Shown in pieces: positions 20,700-31,866 of a stretch of 64,000 bases of DNA (positions are counted from its first letter, which is position 1; each line of letters opens with the position of its first letter). The notes beneath the pieces are model-generated. The model worked only from the letters and a program-made list of their open reading frames with translations. It was not told the origin of the DNA and searched no databases. The DNA is from Rhinopithecus roxellana (Eukaryota > Chordata > Mammalia > Primates > Cercopithecidae), in the NCBI RefSeq assembly GCF_007565055.1, contig NC_044553.1:45683420-45747419 (forward strand), written 5' to 3'. Position numbers and translations under genes: made by a program.

Positions 20700-21290
20700 A
20701 CTACTCCCAGTGTTTTTCTCTACTTTTTATTACAGAAGTGTTCAACTACAGAAAGAAGTCTAAAGGATGATACAATGAATTTCCATATTCCCTCCAGATA
20801 GACTCAATAACTGTTTGCATTTTGGTATATTTGCTTTATCTCTATGTGCATATTTATATGTGTGTGACGTGTAAAATCAGTTGAGACAAGACGGGGAAGG
20901 AAGAGAGAAAGACACACACATATATATCCCATATGAAAGTTGTGGACATCATGATACTTCAATTCTAAATATTTATATGCTAGTATTTCTTTTTTTTTTT
21001 TTTTTTTTTTGAGATGGAGTCTCACTGTGTCACCCATGCTGGAGTACAGTGGCATGATCTGGCTCACTGAAACCTCCACCTCCAGGGTTCAAGCGACTGT
21101 CATGCCTCAGCCTCCTGAGTAGCTGGAATTAATGCCTCTTACTAAGGACATTCTCCTACATAGCCCCAGTAAACACCACACCTCAGAAAATTAAAAACAA
21201 TTTTATACTATCCAATATCCACACCTTACTCCAGTTTCCCCAATTGTCCCAAGATAGTTGTTTATAGAGTTTTTCAGACAGAGATCCACT
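20700..21290 (-). mobile_element. L1: Old L1M LINE segment, antisense, split by Alu arm
   Basis: Left part: TACAGAAGTGTTCAACTACAGAAAG...GATACAATGAATTTCCATATTCCC...GCATTTTGGTATATTTGC. After the Alu piece: TAAGGACATTCTCCTACATAGCC...TTTCCCCAATTGTCCCAAGATAG. I recognise this order as an old L1M 3' region. Confidence 0.65.
20990..21130 (-). mobile_element. Alu: 5'-truncated Alu, antisense
   Basis: A T-rich head of about 20 bases leads into GAGATGGAGTCTCACTGTGTC and stops at GAGTAGCTGGAATTA, so only about 120 bp next to the A tail was inserted. It lies inside the L1M segment. Confidence 0.88.
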
Positions 21291-21640
21291 CAAGATCCTC
21301 CTGTTGCCCTGTTTGTTGGGCCTCTGCCATGTCTCCCCAGTGTCTGAGGCTATGAGCATCTCGGTTACTTGGTGCCAATGCTCACAGTCATCTGTGCTGC
21401 CCACTGTCCCATGGCCCCTTGCAGACCTCTCTCCCATGGCGCTGGCTCCTTGCACTCAGCTATCTGCTTACACACCTCTCTCCCTGCTGGAGGATAAGCA
21501 CCCCAAGGGCAGCGGCCAGTCTTAGCTCAGCTACTGTTGTTTCCCCAGAACCCACACACGCCTGGCATGGAACAGGCATGTGGCAAATGACGGTTGCTTG
21601 TTTGAATCTTCATCAGAGGGTTAAGCAACATACACCTTTA
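21291..21640. other. Unique sequence
   Basis: No clear repeat or exon. Some L2-like words (CTGGAGGATAAGCACCCCAAGGGCAG, GCCTGGCATGGAACAGGCATG) near 21487-21580 suggest a degraded L2 end. Confidence 0.4.
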
Positions 21641-21653
21641 AAAAGTGAGTTTT

Positions 21654-21947
21654 GGCCAGGTACAGTGGCTTATGCCTGTAATCCCAGCACTTTGGGAGCC
21701 AGAAGCACGCAGATAACTTGACGTTAGGAGTTCAAGACCAGCCTGGCCAATATGGTGAAACCCCTTCTCTACTAAATAGACAAAAATTAGCCAGGTGTGG
21801 TGGTGTGTGCCAGTACTCCCAGCTACTCGGGAGGCTGAGGCAGGAGAATCGCTTGAACCTAGGAGGTGGAGGTTGCAGTGAGCTGAGACTGTGCCACTAC
21901 ACCCAGCCTGGGCACAGAGCAAGACTCCATCTCAAAAAAAAAAAAAA
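21654..21947 (+). mobile_element. Alu: Alu, sense
   Basis: GGCCAGGTACAGTGGCTTATG to an A15 tail. AAAAGTGAGTTTT precedes and AAAAGTAAATGAGTTTT follows, an imperfect target duplication. Confidence 0.95.
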
Positions 21948-21959
21948 AGTAAATGAGTT

Positions 21960-22405
21960 TTAAGTAATTTCATCTGACAAATTCTGTACCCCTGTCAGAG
22001 CTAATGGAAAGCATCCCAGAGGCCCAGGAGACCTAGCTCAGGCCCTGCCCTACTTCCCCATCTCGAAGTGACCACTTGGGCTCTGAAATCGCTTGGGCTC
22101 TTGACTAGTCTGCGCTCGACATCTGTGAGAGGACCATCGACAGAGGGAGAGCTGCCCTCCAGACCACAAGTCTCCTCTGGAAAACACACACGTACATGAG
22201 AAGCTGGCTCTGTTCCCATTATAGGTCTTACAGAAGTGATTCCAAGTCTTTTGAGTTTCTGTGGAACCAGAAAACCACTTCCAGACCAGCAGGAGTGAGA
22301 AGAGGGGCATGCGTATCCTGTTTGCGTCACTTTCTTGCACGTATCACTTCACCACAATGCTCAGGACCTCAGTGAGAGTTTTCAGTTCTCCCAGCTTCAA
22401 ATGGT
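21960..22405. other. Unique sequence
   Basis: Nothing recognised. Overlapping minus-strand frames at 22001-22340 have no domain features. Confidence 0.5.
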
Positions 22406-22409
22406 GCTT

Positions 22410-22595
22410 TCCAGAGCAGAGCTTCTCAAAATTTCAAGTGCCTGTAAATCATCTGGGGAGCTTGATACAATCAATGGTTTTTTAAAAGTAGATTTCGGAT
22501 GGGCTCCAAGATCCTGAATTTCTAACAAGTGGTCTGGGTGACACCAGTGCCACTGGTCCCTGAATTACACTTTAGGAAGCGAAGTTCTAAAGGTC
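22410..22595. mobile_element. MER5A: MER5A-like MITE
   Basis: CAGAGCTTCTCAAAATTTCAAGTGC, CATCTGGGGAGCTTGATAC, CTGAATTTCTAACAAGTGGTCTGGGTGAC in order, ending in a degraded terminal repeat near 22590. Confidence 0.8.
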
Positions 22596-22744
22596 ACAAA
22601 AATAACTTCTCATTTCTTCAGTGAACTGGTAATTAGCACCTATGGCTAAATATAAGGCAGTGTTCTAGCATCAGAGGAACAAGGAAATGGGAAGAAATAC
22701 AAAGAAGAATAAGACACAGGCCTTTGACTCAAATCCAACTGGAG

Positions 22745-22965
22745 GGCCCTTTATACTTCATCTAGCGTTTTGCTTAAGTTGGTTGAATTCTTACAATAAC
22801 CTATAATCTATAAAGTATACATTGTTATTCTCACTTTACATATGAGGAAACTGGGACCGATACAGCCTAATTGTCATGTTCCCCACTAGTAAAAGAATGC
22901 AATGAGGTTTGAAATGAGGCCAGTGTTGTTCTGCATGCACCTAACACTTAATCTGAAGCACTTCC
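22745..22965 (-). mobile_element. MIR: MIR, antisense
   Basis: TTACAATAACCTATAATCTATAAAGTATACATTGTTATTCTCACTTTACATATGAGGAAACTGGGACC and the following ACTAGTAAAAGAATGCAATGAGGTTTGAAATGAGGCCAG fit MIR reverse complement. Confidence 0.75.
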
Positions 22966-23529
22966 CGTCAAGTCCCCAGACCTGATGGAGAAAGGGTGGG
23001 GGAGAGAATGACCTAGCTCAGGCCTGGCCCTTGAAGCAGAACTGGCAGTGACCATGGGGAAAAGGTGGGAGTGGTGGCAAGCCGGAGGCTTCTAGTAACT
23101 ACCAGAAAGGAGAAGGGGTACCTAAAAAGTTACTCCTAGCTGCCTCCCCTGGGGTCTTCTGGCTGTTTCTAGTCATGTATATTCCTGCTGATGCTCAAGC
23201 CCTTTGTAACAAGTTCCTAACATGGTATCGAACACTGCCCATGCTAGCAAACTTCAGCCATAAATTAGGGCCCAAATGTTGTCACCAAAAGACTTTTTGA
23301 CTTTGGATAAATCACTCTCCTCTCACCTGGACTAGGGTTGGGAGCTCTTCAAGTCCCTTCCTGTCTGCCAAAAGGTTTCTAAGCAGTTTCCAAGCCATTT
23401 CTTGCAGTTTTCCCATCAAGCCAGGTGAAGGCATGTGTTATGTCCTCATCAGGGTCCCCCAGCCCCCTCTTCTTAGCTCAGGACTGGGGCTTTCTGGGGC
23501 TCACCTCCAGTCTTCCTCCTTTCCTTCCT
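22966..23529. other. Unique sequence
   Basis: No repeat or gene is recognised in this moderately GC-rich stretch. Confidence 0.5.
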
Positions 23530-23640
23530 AACTTCACACGCATTTATCAAGCACATACTCTGCATCAAACCTGTGCTCAGGGCTAGGGAGGCAAAGGTAA
23601 ATAAGATGCACTCCCTCCCTGGGGAGGAAACCTAAAACTG
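23530..23640 (-). mobile_element. L2: L2 3' end fragment, antisense
   Basis: CGCATTTATCAAGCACATACTCTGCATCAAACCTGTGCTCAGGGCTAGGGAGGCAAAGGTAAATAAGATGCACTCCCTCCCTGG matches the reverse-complement L2 terminus in order. Confidence 0.68.
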
Positions 23641-23737
23641 ACCACAGGTGCCCTGCAGCGTGGCTGGCTCAGGCTCTCAGGGTGTGAAGGAGAGCACCCC
23701 ACTCAGCACTGGCAGAGGCCAGCAGGCCTAAGTGGGC

Positions 23738-23900
23738 TTTTGCCATACGCCAGGCCTGGCTCGGAGCTTCCCTGGAAGATTCCACTTAACCCCCAGCAAC
23801 CCTCAAAGGAAAATGCTAGTATTGTCTCCCCATTTTAAAAATGGGAAAACAGGCTTTAAAAGGTCAGATGACTGGCTCAACATCACACAGCTAATATGGA
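23738..23900 (-). mobile_element. MIR: MIR, antisense
   Basis: GCCATACGCCAGGCCTGGCTCGG, then CAACCCTCAAAGGAAAATGCTAGTATTGTCTCCCCATTTTAAAAATGGG, then CTCAACATCACACAGCTAATATGG match MIR reverse complement through the core. Confidence 0.8.
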
Positions 23901-24649
23901 CTCAGTGAAATATATGCAAAAATACTCAGCAGAGTGGCAAGTAGTAACTAACGGTGACTAAAATACCTTTTCAAATGACAGAACAGAGAGTGGGGGCCAG
24001 TAATCTGCACTCTCAGACACAAAACTGACAAGTGGGAGAAAGGTTTATCTCCCCTAAAGGACAAAAACCAGGCTTGGGACTGGCCACACATGATGAGAAA
24101 ACCACTGAGAAGAGAAGCAGGAGAGACTTTGGAAGAGGGCTTGGCAGGCCGGAAAGTGCTGGGTGCACACAAGGGACAGTGGGGGCTCAAGCAGAGATGG
24201 GAGCCCAGGGGAGGAGGGAGCGATTAGTCATGCCCGGGGAGGCTCCAAGGGCCCTTTGTCCTTCCTAGATGGCTGCTCAGATTCCTGTCTGCGAGCACCC
24301 CAGGCTCAGCTGCTCCATGCTTCAGCCGCCACACACCCCATCTGGGTAATGGAGTGTTATGAAGCATGTTGGCGGTCATTGATTAGGGCTAAACTCTACG
24401 CTCCTTGGGTTGTATTTTCAAGGATGTTCTGCTAAGATTCACAGCAGAGGTGCATCTCTCTCCTTATTCAATGGCTTGGAATTAAAATGCCACCCAACAT
24501 TCTCTGCCAAAGAAATGAAGATTTATGGGTCACTGTCAATATCAACACATGTTGGCCATTATTTGAGTCTCCTTGCTGCTTGGGACTGATTGCTATTTAC
24601 TTTGAAAGATAAATGTGGCTTTATAATCCATGTGGGTTGCTGGGAGGAA
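23901..24649. other. Repeat-free block, possible conserved element
   Basis: No repeat is recognised. 24330-24650 is AT-rich and low in CpG, with forkhead- and GATA-like words (GAAAGATAAATGTGGC, CTTTATAATCC). It looks like a constrained non-coding element, but that needs comparative data. The Alu to the right duplicated its last bases. Confidence 0.4.
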
Positions 24650-24670
24650 TGGGTTTTAAATGCATTTGTT

Positions 24671-24973
24671 CTCTCCTTTTTTTTTTTTTTAAAGACAGAG
24701 TCTCACTCTGTCACCCAGGCTAGAGTGCAGTAGCATGATCCTGGCTCACTGCAATCTCCGCCTCTAGGTTCGAGTGATTCTCCTGTCTCAGCCTCCCTAG
24801 TAGCTGGGATTACAGGCATGTGCCACCGCACCCTGCTAATTTTTATATTTTTAGTAGAGACAGGGTTTCGCCATGTTGACCAGGCTGGTCTTGAACTCCT
24901 GACTTCAAGTGATCCCCATGCCTCTGTCTCCCAAAGTGTTGGGATTACAGGCGTGAGCCATCATGCCCGGCCT
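24671..24973 (-). mobile_element. Alu: Alu, antisense
   Basis: Full-length reverse-complement Alu flanked by a perfect long target duplication: GGGTTTTAAATGCATTTG at 24651 and again at 24975. AluS class by appearance. Confidence 0.97.
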
Positions 24974-24994
24974 TGGGTTTTAAATGCATTTGTT

Positions 24995-25355
24995 TCTTCC
25001 CTTGGAGACCTTTCTATTCCACTTCATTCTGCTTTGTCTGGTGGTGTGGGCCCTACCCTGTCCCCACCATCAGATATTCTAATGTCCTCCAAGGCTCTGG
25101 AACAAAGACCAGAGGGACCAGCCTGTCCTCTGTCCAGAATCATCAGTGTGACAGTATGAAGAGACCCTTAGCACCTTAGCAGAAAAATTGCCTGTCTTAT
25201 GGGCTGACACCACTCATATATGATCTGGGGCAAGGATCAAGACCCCCCAAGGAGCTTGCTTCAGGAGCAATAGGTAGTCCCCTCTTTGCCTCTTCGGGTC
25301 TTTTGTGTTTCTGCGTGTGGTGTGTAAAGTGAGTCAGGAGCTAAATCAATTAGAT
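24995..25355. other. Unique sequence
   Basis: No repeat or exon is recognised between the Alu and the MER5A. Confidence 0.5.
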
Positions 25356-25493
25356 CACTGGTTCTCAAATTTGAGTGTGCATCAGAATCCACTGAAGAGC
25401 TTTTTAAAACACAGATTGTGGCCCCCACTCTAGAGTTCCTGATTCAATAGGCCTACAGTGGGGCCCAGGAATGTGCATGGTTTTTGCCCTCCA

Positions 25494-26770
25494 CATTTTT
25501 TAATTATACTTTGTGTTCTAGGGTACGTGTGCACAACATGCAGGTTTGTTACATATGTATACACGTGCCATGTTGGTGTGCTGCACCCATTAATTCGTCA
25601 TTTACATTAGGTGTATCTCCTACTGCTATCCCTCCCCCCACCCCACAACAGGCCCCGGTGTGTGATATTCCCTTTCCTGCATCCAAGTGTTCTCATTGTT
25701 CAATTCCCACCTATGAGTGAGAACATGAGGTGTTTGGTTTTCTGTTCTTGGGACAGTTTGCTGAGAATGATGGTTTCCAGCTGCATCCATGTCCCTACAA
25801 AGGACATGAACTCGTCCTTTTTTATGGCTACATAGTATGCCATGGTGTATATATGCCTCATTTTCTTAATCCAGTCTGTCACAGATGGACATTTGGGTTG
25901 GTTCCAAGTCTTTGCTATTGTGAATAGTGCCACAATAAACATATGTGTGCATGTGTCTTTATAGCAGCATGATTTATAATCCTTTGGGTATATATCCAGT
26001 AATGGAATGGCTGGGTCAAGTGGTATTTCTAGTTCTAGATCCTTGAGGAATCACCACACTGTCTTTCACAATGGTTGAACTAGTTTAGAGTCCCATCAAC
26101 AGTGTAAAAATGTTCCTATTTCTCCACATCCTTTCCAGCACCTATTGTTTCCTGACTTTTTAATGATTGCCATTCTAACTGGTGTGAGATGGCATCTCAT
26201 TGTGGTTTTGATTTGCATTTCTCTGATGGCAAGTGATGATGAGCATTTTTTCATGTGTCTGTTGGCTGTATGAATGTCTTCTTTGGAGAAGTATCTGTTC
26301 ATATCCTTTGCCCACTTTTTGATGGGGTTGTTTTTTTCTTGTAAATTTGTTTGAATTCTTTGTATGTTCTGGATATTATTAGCCCTTTGTCAGATGAGTA
26401 GATTGCAAAAATTTTCTCCCATTCTGTAGGCTGCCTGTTCATTCTGATGGTAGTTTCTTTTGCTGTGCAGAAGCTCTTTAGTTTAATTAGATCCCATTTG
26501 TCAATTTTGGCTTTTGTTGCCGTTGCTTTTGGTGTTTTAGACATGAAGTCCTTGCCCATGCCTATGTCCTGAATGGTATTACCTAGGTTTTCTTCTAGGG
26601 TTTTTGTGGTTTTAGGTCTAACATTTAAGTGTCTAATCCATCTTGAATTAATTTTTGTATAAGGAGTAAGGAAGGGATCCAGTTTCAGCTTTCTACTTAT
26701 GGCTAGCCAGTTTTCCCAGCACCATTTATTAAATAGGGAATCCTTTCCCCATTTCTTGTTTTTGTCAGGT
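25494..26770 (-). mobile_element. L1: L1PA-type L1 3' end, antisense, 5'-truncated
   Basis: The + strand starts with TTTTTTAATTATACTTTGTG, the reverse complement of the L1 3' end, runs through the 3' UTR and ORF2 3' part, and stops at TTGTTTTTGTCAGGT. About 1.28 kb of a 6-kb element was inserted, as is usual for L1. The target duplication AGGAATG(TG/CA)CAT lies at 25467 and 26771. Low divergence from familiar L1PA sequence suggests a primate-age insertion. Confidence 0.95.
25700..26559 (-). pseudogene. Broken C-terminal piece of L1 ORF2
   Basis: Minus-strand frames at 26299-26559, 26096-26302 and 25700-25942 are consecutive pieces of the L1 ORF2 C-terminal region. The first two are in different frames, so a frameshift lies near 26300, close to a run of T. 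The second and third share a frame but are separated by a stop near 26096. The reverse transcriptase and endonuclease domains are missing through 5' truncation, so there is no functional product. ORF2 in active L1 supplies nicking and reverse transcription; only its tail is here. Confidence 0.9.
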
Positions 26771-26855
26771 AGGAATGCACATTTCTAACGATGTCCCAGG
26801 TGATGCTAATTCTGATGCTGGTCCTGCATCCCACCTGAAGAACTGCCTCAGAATA

Positions 26856-28560
26856 AGAGAGAGAAGTATTAGAGGCCAATCATGGGAGGGATGAGGCTGC
26901 CAGCAGTGTTTGGCACTTGGGAAAAAGAACAGCACTGTCTAAAGGAGAATTTTATTAAGTTTCACTGAACAACATACAATTTAAATCCTTTTCTATGAAA
27001 TCTTCAGTTAAAGGTCAATTTCCATAAATATGTGGATCTATGTATTTTGGAAATGCATTGAAATGCTACATGGGCCTGGGACCACCCAAGCTACCCACTG
27101 GTGGTCTGCTAGACCTAGGTACTAGGAAGGTCAATGTACTGAGCAGGTCACAGTCCTGCCACCGGGATGTTTTGCTTATTGAGTGAAAGTGGTAAGAAAT
27201 GCCTGGTATTGGTAACACAGCCCACTGTGCTAGTTTATACCAATGATCCCTACGCAATTTTCCCTGCAGCAGTCAGGGTTTACAGGTAGAACGGGGCCTA
27301 GGGCAATAAAGGGGTATAGTCTAAAGACTCTGGGAGTTTCCTGATGAACACTAGAGGTCTGTGGATGCCAGACAACAACTTTTTCTTTGCCGCAGGACTT
27401 CACGTTATAAGTCACGATGAGGCTGTGATTGCGATTTATCAGTGCTGCCTTCCTCCCCCAGGAAACGTACTAGGAAGAATCATGGTTTACTGAAGCCAGG
27501 CTACCCTCCCCATCAAAGTCTAGTGGACTGGGCAAGCAGTCAGTTGGGATTCATTACTTGGAGGCATGTATCTCCAGAGCAATCAAAGGCCCTGACCCGC
27601 ACAGGATTGAGAGGCTGTTACTGAGACCCAGGCCTGGAGTGACAGGTAGAGCAGTGGGGTGGAGCAAAGTCAACATATTTGGAGATATGAAAAAGGCAGG
27701 TAAGTAAGTATATTCATTGAGACTTTGGGTCACAAGAATAATAATCCAACCCAAATTAACCTGTGGGGAATTTATTTACTCATGTAACAGAGATGTCCAA
27801 ATTATAAGCTTCAGGGGCAGCTAGATCTATGACCTTAATAAAGTCACCATGTATCTTCATTTGCTCCCCACCCCCTCCCTTCATAACACTTCAGAGTGCC
27901 AGATTCCTCAGTCCTTAGAACTCAAACTTCTAGATAAACCATACTTTATCACATATCTATAGCAATGTTCCAGAAATTATTCTAGCCAGGTGCCCACCCC
28001 TGAATACATGGCCACAGGCAGGAAACTGGGATCTCTGATTGGCCTGATTTGGGAACCATCCCATCCACCCCTTGGATAGGATCAGCTTTACCCAAACAGG
28101 ACTGATCAGGATCCACACGGGAGGGTCACTCCATTGGCGGAGGAAATGCCCACAGACCATGGAGGACTGGCTGTGAGGCACGAGGATGAGCCGGAGGGAA
28201 GGGCGGCTCCTGCTTCCACAGGGGCAAGCAGGAGGATGTTTCTGCCCTGCTCACACAGCCCTGGCTGTGCACCTTGGGCCCTGCTCAAAGGTGTGCTGTT
28301 GTAGCTAATCTTCCTGGGAAGAGCAGACCATGTGAGTGTGGGGAAAATCCTGGGTGGCGTAACAGACTCATTTGTAGGGCAAAGGGATTTTCAGTTAGTT
28401 CTGTAACACACTGGAGGACCAACACAACGCTCAAGCATCGTTCCTCCCAGAGGAAGCAGATGGATGAGATAAATAAAACCAGCACTTTCATTGGCAACCT
28501 AGGATGCTCGGGGGCCTATTTTCAAGGCTATGTTAAATACACATTTCAGTGATGCTTTAG
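26856..28560. other. 1.7-kb unique sequence
   Basis: No confident repeat, exon or RNA gene. Several short open frames occur on both strands (for example 27442-27624 plus, 27957-28288 minus) without protein-like features. Edges of very old repeats may be missed. Confidence 0.45.
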
Positions 28561-28562
28561 TC

Positions 28563-28762
28563 TATTCCACAGTGATTCTCAAATTGTGGTCCCCAGGCCA
28601 GCAGCATCTCCGTCCCCTGGGAATTTGTTTGACAAACAAATTCTCCATCCCACCCGAGACTACTGAATCAGAAACTCTGGGTAAGGGGCCTGGCAGTCTG
28701 TGTTTTAATGCACCCTCTGGGTGATTCTGATACAGGCACCAAAGTTTGAGAATGTCTGCCTA
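28563..28762. mobile_element. MER5/MER58-type hAT MITE
   Basis: Near-complete element: CAGTGATTCTCAAATTGTGGTCCCCAGGCCAGCAGCATC...CTGAATCAGAAACTCTGGG...GGTGATTCTGATAC, ending AAGTTTGAGAATGTCTG. The two ends are inverted repeats of the TTCTCAAA type. Confidence 0.85.
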
Positions 28763-29146
28763 TAAATATATTTGATCCATTCCATCAAGTTCAAAGGGAC
28801 CACCTACTACAAAAACTAAGGTTTCTGTTCAGGGTTCATTGAGCAGTCTGAATTTAGAAGAACGTAAACGTCAAACAGTTTTCTATTTCTCCCATCCCTG
28901 CCTTCAGCCACGCACTATCAAGTTATATGCTTCCATCCCTTTATAGCATCTTGGGCAGATTCCTTTAACTTTTGGTCAGTTCAATTATTAAAAGTTATTT
29001 TATTTCATTCTAAAGCCTCAGTCTCACATCTGATTTGACATTCTTCCCTTCATCTTGTGAGCCAGACTTGGAGAGGATGGAATCTGCAGTGGGAAGGGGA
29101 TAGGATAGTTCTGCTCTTTCTTTCCTCTTTTCTCTGGAAAACCATG
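28763..29146. other. Unique sequence
   Basis: Nothing recognised. Confidence 0.45.
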
Positions 29147-29147
29147 G

Positions 29148-29186
29148 CATGGGGTGGGGTGGGGTTGGGGGGGGGGTGGGGTGAGG
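29148..29186 (+). other. Potential G-quadruplex (plus strand)
   Basis: ATGGGGTGGGGTGGGGTTGGG and the following G run and GGGTGGGGTGAGG give at least six runs of three or more G with 1-2 base loops. It is one of the strongest G4 candidates in the window and a probable length-variable tract. Confidence 0.7.
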
Positions 29187-30027
29187 CCTGGAACTGCTGC
29201 CCCTCATTTTTCAGAGCCAGCCCCTATGGGGCTGGGAGCTGGCAGTGAGGGAACAGCTGGGGGACACAAAGGTCCTCACCTCTTGTGAGTGGTCTGCTCT
29301 TGCTCTGGTTCACTGTGGTCTCATCTGCTGTTGGTGGCCTTGGCCTGTGAAGATGGTAGATGTGGTTTTCTGAGGGTCCTATTGGTGTAAGCCCAGCCCA
29401 TTTGTCACTGAGAAGCACTGCTGTGGCCCCTTTTGGCTTCTCCAAAGGTCCATGCCCCTCCTACTCTGTCCTCTTGTACAAAGTCTCAGAAATGACTTGG
29501 GTCTTCTTCCCTACCTCTGAGGACTGATGGGAGCTGAGGTGTGGGGACCCATCCCCTCAGGCACACTACCTCATAGTATTTCTTCTCCCAGCTTGGCTGA
29601 GCCTCCTCTCTTCAGATGGCTAAAGCAGGCACAACCCCCACATTCCCACACAGCCCCATAAACTCCTATGGATACAGGTCAGTCTCTCTCCAAAACTCCG
29701 TCCTCATATCCCCAGCACCAGATGGGACCTAGAATAGCAACATCTCAGCCAGCATCCAGCCTGGCACAATATGAGCATTTCTGCCTCCTACAGGCACCCT
29801 CATCCTGCATTCTTGATAAGTGATTCTAATCGATCCCCCAACTTGAACTCAAGAGACTCACAATGGGAAGAACAGAACTGCGTTATTCACCCAGCAATTC
29901 CTACACTCCCTCTCCCACTTGTCTATCTACATTGGCTGGGGGAAGGTGGTGATGGGAATAAAGACTGCTTCTTTGAGAGCCCTGGAGTTGGAAGAATGTG
30001 ACCCCAATTGCTGGCAACTCTCATTAC
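29187..30027. other. Unique sequence
   Basis: No repeat or exon is recognised. Open frames are short and cross the Alu boundary at 30042. Confidence 0.5.
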
Positions 30028-30041
30028 AGAATGTGGGTTCC

Positions 30042-30345
30042 GTACATTGGCGCAGTGGCTCATGCCTGTAATCCCAGCACTCTGGGAGGCCAAGGCAGGT
30101 GGATCACTTGACCCCAGGAGGTCAAGACAAGCCTGGGCAATATGGTGAAATCCCAACTCTACTAAAAGTAAAAAGAAATCAGCCAGGCCTGATGTAGTCC
30201 TAGCTACTGGGGAGGCTGAGGTGGGAGAATTGCTTGAGCCTCGGAGAGTGAGGCTGCAGTGAGCCATGATCATGCAGAGCAAGACCCTGTCTCAAAAAAA
30301 AAAAAAAAAAGAGAAGAAAAGAAAAGAAAGAAAAAAGAAATGGAT
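30042..30345 (+). mobile_element. Alu: Alu, sense, internally deleted
   Basis: The perfect target duplication AGAATGTGGGTTCC (30028 and 30346) delimits it. The right arm lacks the usual CACTGCACTCCAGCCTGGGTGAC segment (GATCATGCAGAGCAAG), a deletion of about 25 bases. The tail decayed into an A-rich GAAAA repeat. Confidence 0.96.
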
Positions 30346-30399
30346 AGAATGTGGGTTCCTTCGCACCTGGTGGTTTAGCAGAGGTCCTTGGGCCAGTAA

Positions 30400-30612
30400 G
30401 TCCTATTTACTGCCCTCTCACATTTGCTATTTGCAACATGTCTTCACATATATTATCTCAGTTGACCCCACAGTGATTCTGTAAGGTGTTTAACCTATAA
30501 GGAAATAGGCTCAAAGAGGTTAAGTGACAAGCCCGAGGTCACACACACAGTGGTGATGGCGAGATGGGAACCCAGCCCAGTGACTCCTGAGCACCTATTC
30601 TCTCCCTGCTGT
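30400..30612 (-). mobile_element. MIR: MIR, antisense
   Basis: CTTCACATATATTATCTCAGTTGACCCCACAGTGATTCTGTAAGG, AGGAAATAGGCTCAAAGAGGTTAAGTGACAAGCCCGAGGTCACAC, CCAGCCCAGTGACTCC in order. This is one of the best preserved MIR cores here. Confidence 0.87.
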
Positions 30613-31649
30613 TTCATGCAGGTGTCTCAGCCACACTTGTCTTCCAGCTCTGGGTCAACTTGGAGCAAATAACCAGAGAAATAGCTTGTTTCCAAGGCCA
30701 CAGAACAGCTGGCAGGGGAGGGTTTGGGGCATGGGATTTCCTTAGGGAAAACACCACCTTGTTCTGGTCAGTCATGCCCAGTCACATGGGTCCCAGCCAT
30801 CATCTTCCCAGGCCAAGGTCTTATGTTCCCCTGGAACCCCATTGGCTTTACTCCCTTCCTGGGCTGGAGGAAAGGGTGGGGATGTAAGTTGGTACTTCCA
30901 AAGCAGAAAGCTGGGGTTTGGCGCTGACAGAGCTGACCTTGAGCTTGAGCTTCGTGGAGCACCCAGCCCAGGTCAAATGGGGTCAGGGAGCCATCTGTGC
31001 CTTCTGGATGGCTCTGTCTGAATGATTCAGTTCTGCCTGTGGTGGGTGGAAGTTCATGGTTTTACTCCCACATGGTGACTACAGTGCATGGCAATTTTCT
31101 AGTCAACAGATAGGGTTGGAGCCTCTGCTACACACAAGAGGCTTTTTCCTTCAACTTTAAGACTTCTGATGCTCACAAGATCCTCCCATGCCCTTACCAT
31201 GTGCAGCGATCACCCCCAGGGCCTGGGGTTTGGAGAGATGTATCACCCACCCGGGCTGGAATATTTTCCCCAGTGAAGATGAGAGCCCTCACACTCTCAC
31301 AAAGCCAATTGTTAAATTTTCAAGAATTTTGCAAGTTGATTTTTAAACACAGCCATTATTTTAAAATTACATTGTAAAACTTACGATGAACCAAATGTTT
31401 AAAATCACAGTAATAAATACTCAAATGTTCTCATTTTACTATTGTCTCTGTCTGTAAGGTTATTTCCATCTGTTGTACTGTGTGGTGGAAATACTATTGA
31501 ATGCTGCACCAAAGTGAATCTCTTTCCAACTCCATTATCAGTAACATCACAATGGGAGCTTAACAGCAGCCATGATGGTTGTATTTATACATGGAAATTG
31601 ACAAACATTATAGATTAGGGTTTGATGTATTGTTTTGTTGACTGTGTAA
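30613..31649. other. 1-kb unique sequence
   Basis: No exon is recognised. 31310-31420 (TTTTGCAAGTTGATTTTTAAACACAGCC...TTTAAAATTACATTGTAAAAC) has the look of a very old DNA repeat that I cannot name. Confidence 0.45.
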
Positions 31650-31866
31650 AGCAAGGTTCAGCAAACTTTTCTCCATAAAGGGCCAGGCAGTAAATATTTT
31701 TCCTTTTGTAGGCCGTAGGTCTCTGTTAAAACTACTCAGTTCTGTTATCGTAGCACAAAAGCAGCCACAGATAGTAGATACACGAATGGACCTGGCTGTG
31801 TTCCAATAAAACTTTATTCACGAAAACATGTGGTGCGCCAGATTTGTCAGGCCATAGATCGCTAGC
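31650..31866. mobile_element. hAT-type MITE
   Basis: AGCAAGGTTCAGCAAACTTTTCTCCATAAAGGGCCAGGCAGTAAATATTTTT...GTGTTCCAATAAAACTTTATTCACG...GGCCATAGATCGCTAGCCCC is a recognisable near-complete copy of a common placental non-autonomous DNA element. I leave the family number open. Confidence 0.78.

Larger units (their letters stand above)
25356..26855. mobile_element. MER5A: MER5A MITE split by an L1
   Basis: Left half 25356-25480: TCACTGGTTCTCAAATTTGAGTGTGCATCAGAATCC...CAATAGGCCTACAGTGGGGCCCAGG. Right half 26771-26855: CATTTCTAACGATGTCCCAGGTGATGCTAATTCTGATGCTGGTCC. The halves join as one MER5A once the L1 is removed. Confidence 0.9.
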
